Of a stretch of 64,000 nt of DNA, positions 63,609-64,000 are shown one piece after another. The stretch is from the NCBI GenBank assembly GCA_016710685.1, contig JADJVC010000002.1, forward strand, positions 744,001-808,000, in the 5' to 3' direction. The DNA is from Flavobacteriales bacterium (lineage in GTDB: Bacteria > Bacteroidota > Bacteroidia > Flavobacteriales_F > PHOS-HE28). The notes under the pieces are model-generated. The model searched no databases, was not told where the DNA came from, and saw only the letters and a program-made list of their open reading frames with translations. Made by a program: the position numbers and the translations under genes. The stretch's first letter is position 1. The number at the start of each line of letters is the position of its first letter.

Positions 63609-64000
63609 ATGGACCGGACACCATTTTCGCTTCAGGACACCATTAACCACGTACGGGACTTCCACGATGCCTTCGGGATCGTGAACGCGGAATCGCCCAT
63701 GGGCACCATAAGCGCGGCAGACGTGCAGTTGCGGCACGATTTAATGCGCGAGGAAAACGAAGAATACCTTGAAGCCGCTGCAAAAGGCGATCTGGTGGAA
63801 GTGGCCGACGCGCTTGGGGACATGCTCTACATTCTCTGCGGAACGATCCTGAAACATGGGTTACAGCACAAGATCGAAGACGTGTTCAACGAGATCCAAC
63901 GCAGCAACATGAGCAAATTGGGCGCTGACGGCAAGCCCATTTACAGGGAAGACGGCAAAGTGCTGAAAGGCGAACGCTATTTCCGGCCGAATATCGCCGC
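63609..64000 (+). CDS. MazG/phosphoribosyl-ATP-pyrophosphohydrolase-like nucleotide hydrolase, 3' end beyond the window
   Basis: All-alpha NTP pyrophosphohydrolase, at least 130 residues, starting MDRTPFSLQDTINHVRDFHD. The metal-binding core is visible: LRHDLMREENEEYLEAAAKG (ExxE helix) and LVEVADALGDMLYILCGTIL (the D/E-x-x-D helix), followed by IQRSNMSKLGADGKPIYRED. The family cleaves non-canonical or excess (d)NTPs to monophosphates. No stop codon occurs before the right edge. The ATG lies 61 bp after the right end of the integrated element. Confidence 0.9.
   Translation, partial: MDRTPFSLQDTINHVRDFHDAFGIVNAESPMGTISAADVQLRHDLMREENEEYLEAAAKGDLVEVADALGDMLYILCGTILKHGLQHKIEDVFNEIQRSNMSKLGADGKPIYREDGKVLKGERYFRPNIA

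Overview
The window looks like a chromosome segment of a GC-rich (high-50s % by eye) member of Bacteroidota, most likely a Flavobacteriales-type organism. Evidence: type IX secretion (T9SS) hallmarks (PorP/SprF next to a giant gliding-type adhesin, several C-terminal sorting domains), a FecI/FecR/STN/TonB receptor module, the Bat aerotolerance operon, fused alpha-keto-acid dehydrogenase E1 genes, TAnnTTTG-type -7 promoter boxes and no obvious Shine-Dalgarno sites. Both ends cut a gene: uvrA on the left, a MazG-like pyrophosphohydrolase on the right.

Layout. 0-9 kb: uvrA, an ECF sigma factor, a 53-residue gene, nth, a small conserved protein, a scar holding a decayed VOC gene and the tail of a tyrosine recombinase, a diacylglycerol-kinase-like gene and an LTA-synthase-like sulfatase. 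8.7-21 kb: two paralogous fused E1 genes (the second frameshifted), kdnA and kdnB for 8-amino-Kdo synthesis, an eIF1/SUI1 homologue, a DoxX protein, two hydrolases and a holin-like membrane protein. 21-29 kb: PorP/SprF, a 1601-residue adhesin with ~717-bp internal repeats, and a delta-60 repeat T9SS protein. 28.8-39 kb: ffh, folD, a VPS10/BNR-repeat secreted protein, ribH, a TPR membrane protein and an NlpC/P60 peptidase. 39-45 kb: ECF sigma, FecR, an STN protein carrying a 16-residue repeat array, and a TonB-dependent receptor. 45-52 kb: thiolase, three tRNAs (Pro, Arg, Ser), creD and a secreted beta-helix protein. 52-60.7 kb: the operon moxR - DUF58 - membrane protein - batA - batB - batC - batD - batE. 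60.7-63.5 kb: a compact integrated element with a tyrosine integrase, a small HUH/Rep-like ORF and an AT-rich regulatory region, bounded by 14-bp direct repeats.

Two cross-cutting patterns. First, at least ten single-base frameshifts interrupt otherwise well-conserved genes, mostly at short homopolymers and mostly in the bat operon; this looks like consensus error in a long-read assembly, so I treat those genes as probably intact in the organism. Second, many intergenic gaps hold imperfect palindromes or tandem words, each built from its own short word.

The most novel region is the ~2.8-kb integrated element at 60.73-63.55 kb. The next most unusual is the sigma/anti-sigma operon in which the STN domain sits on a repeat protein instead of on the TonB receptor.
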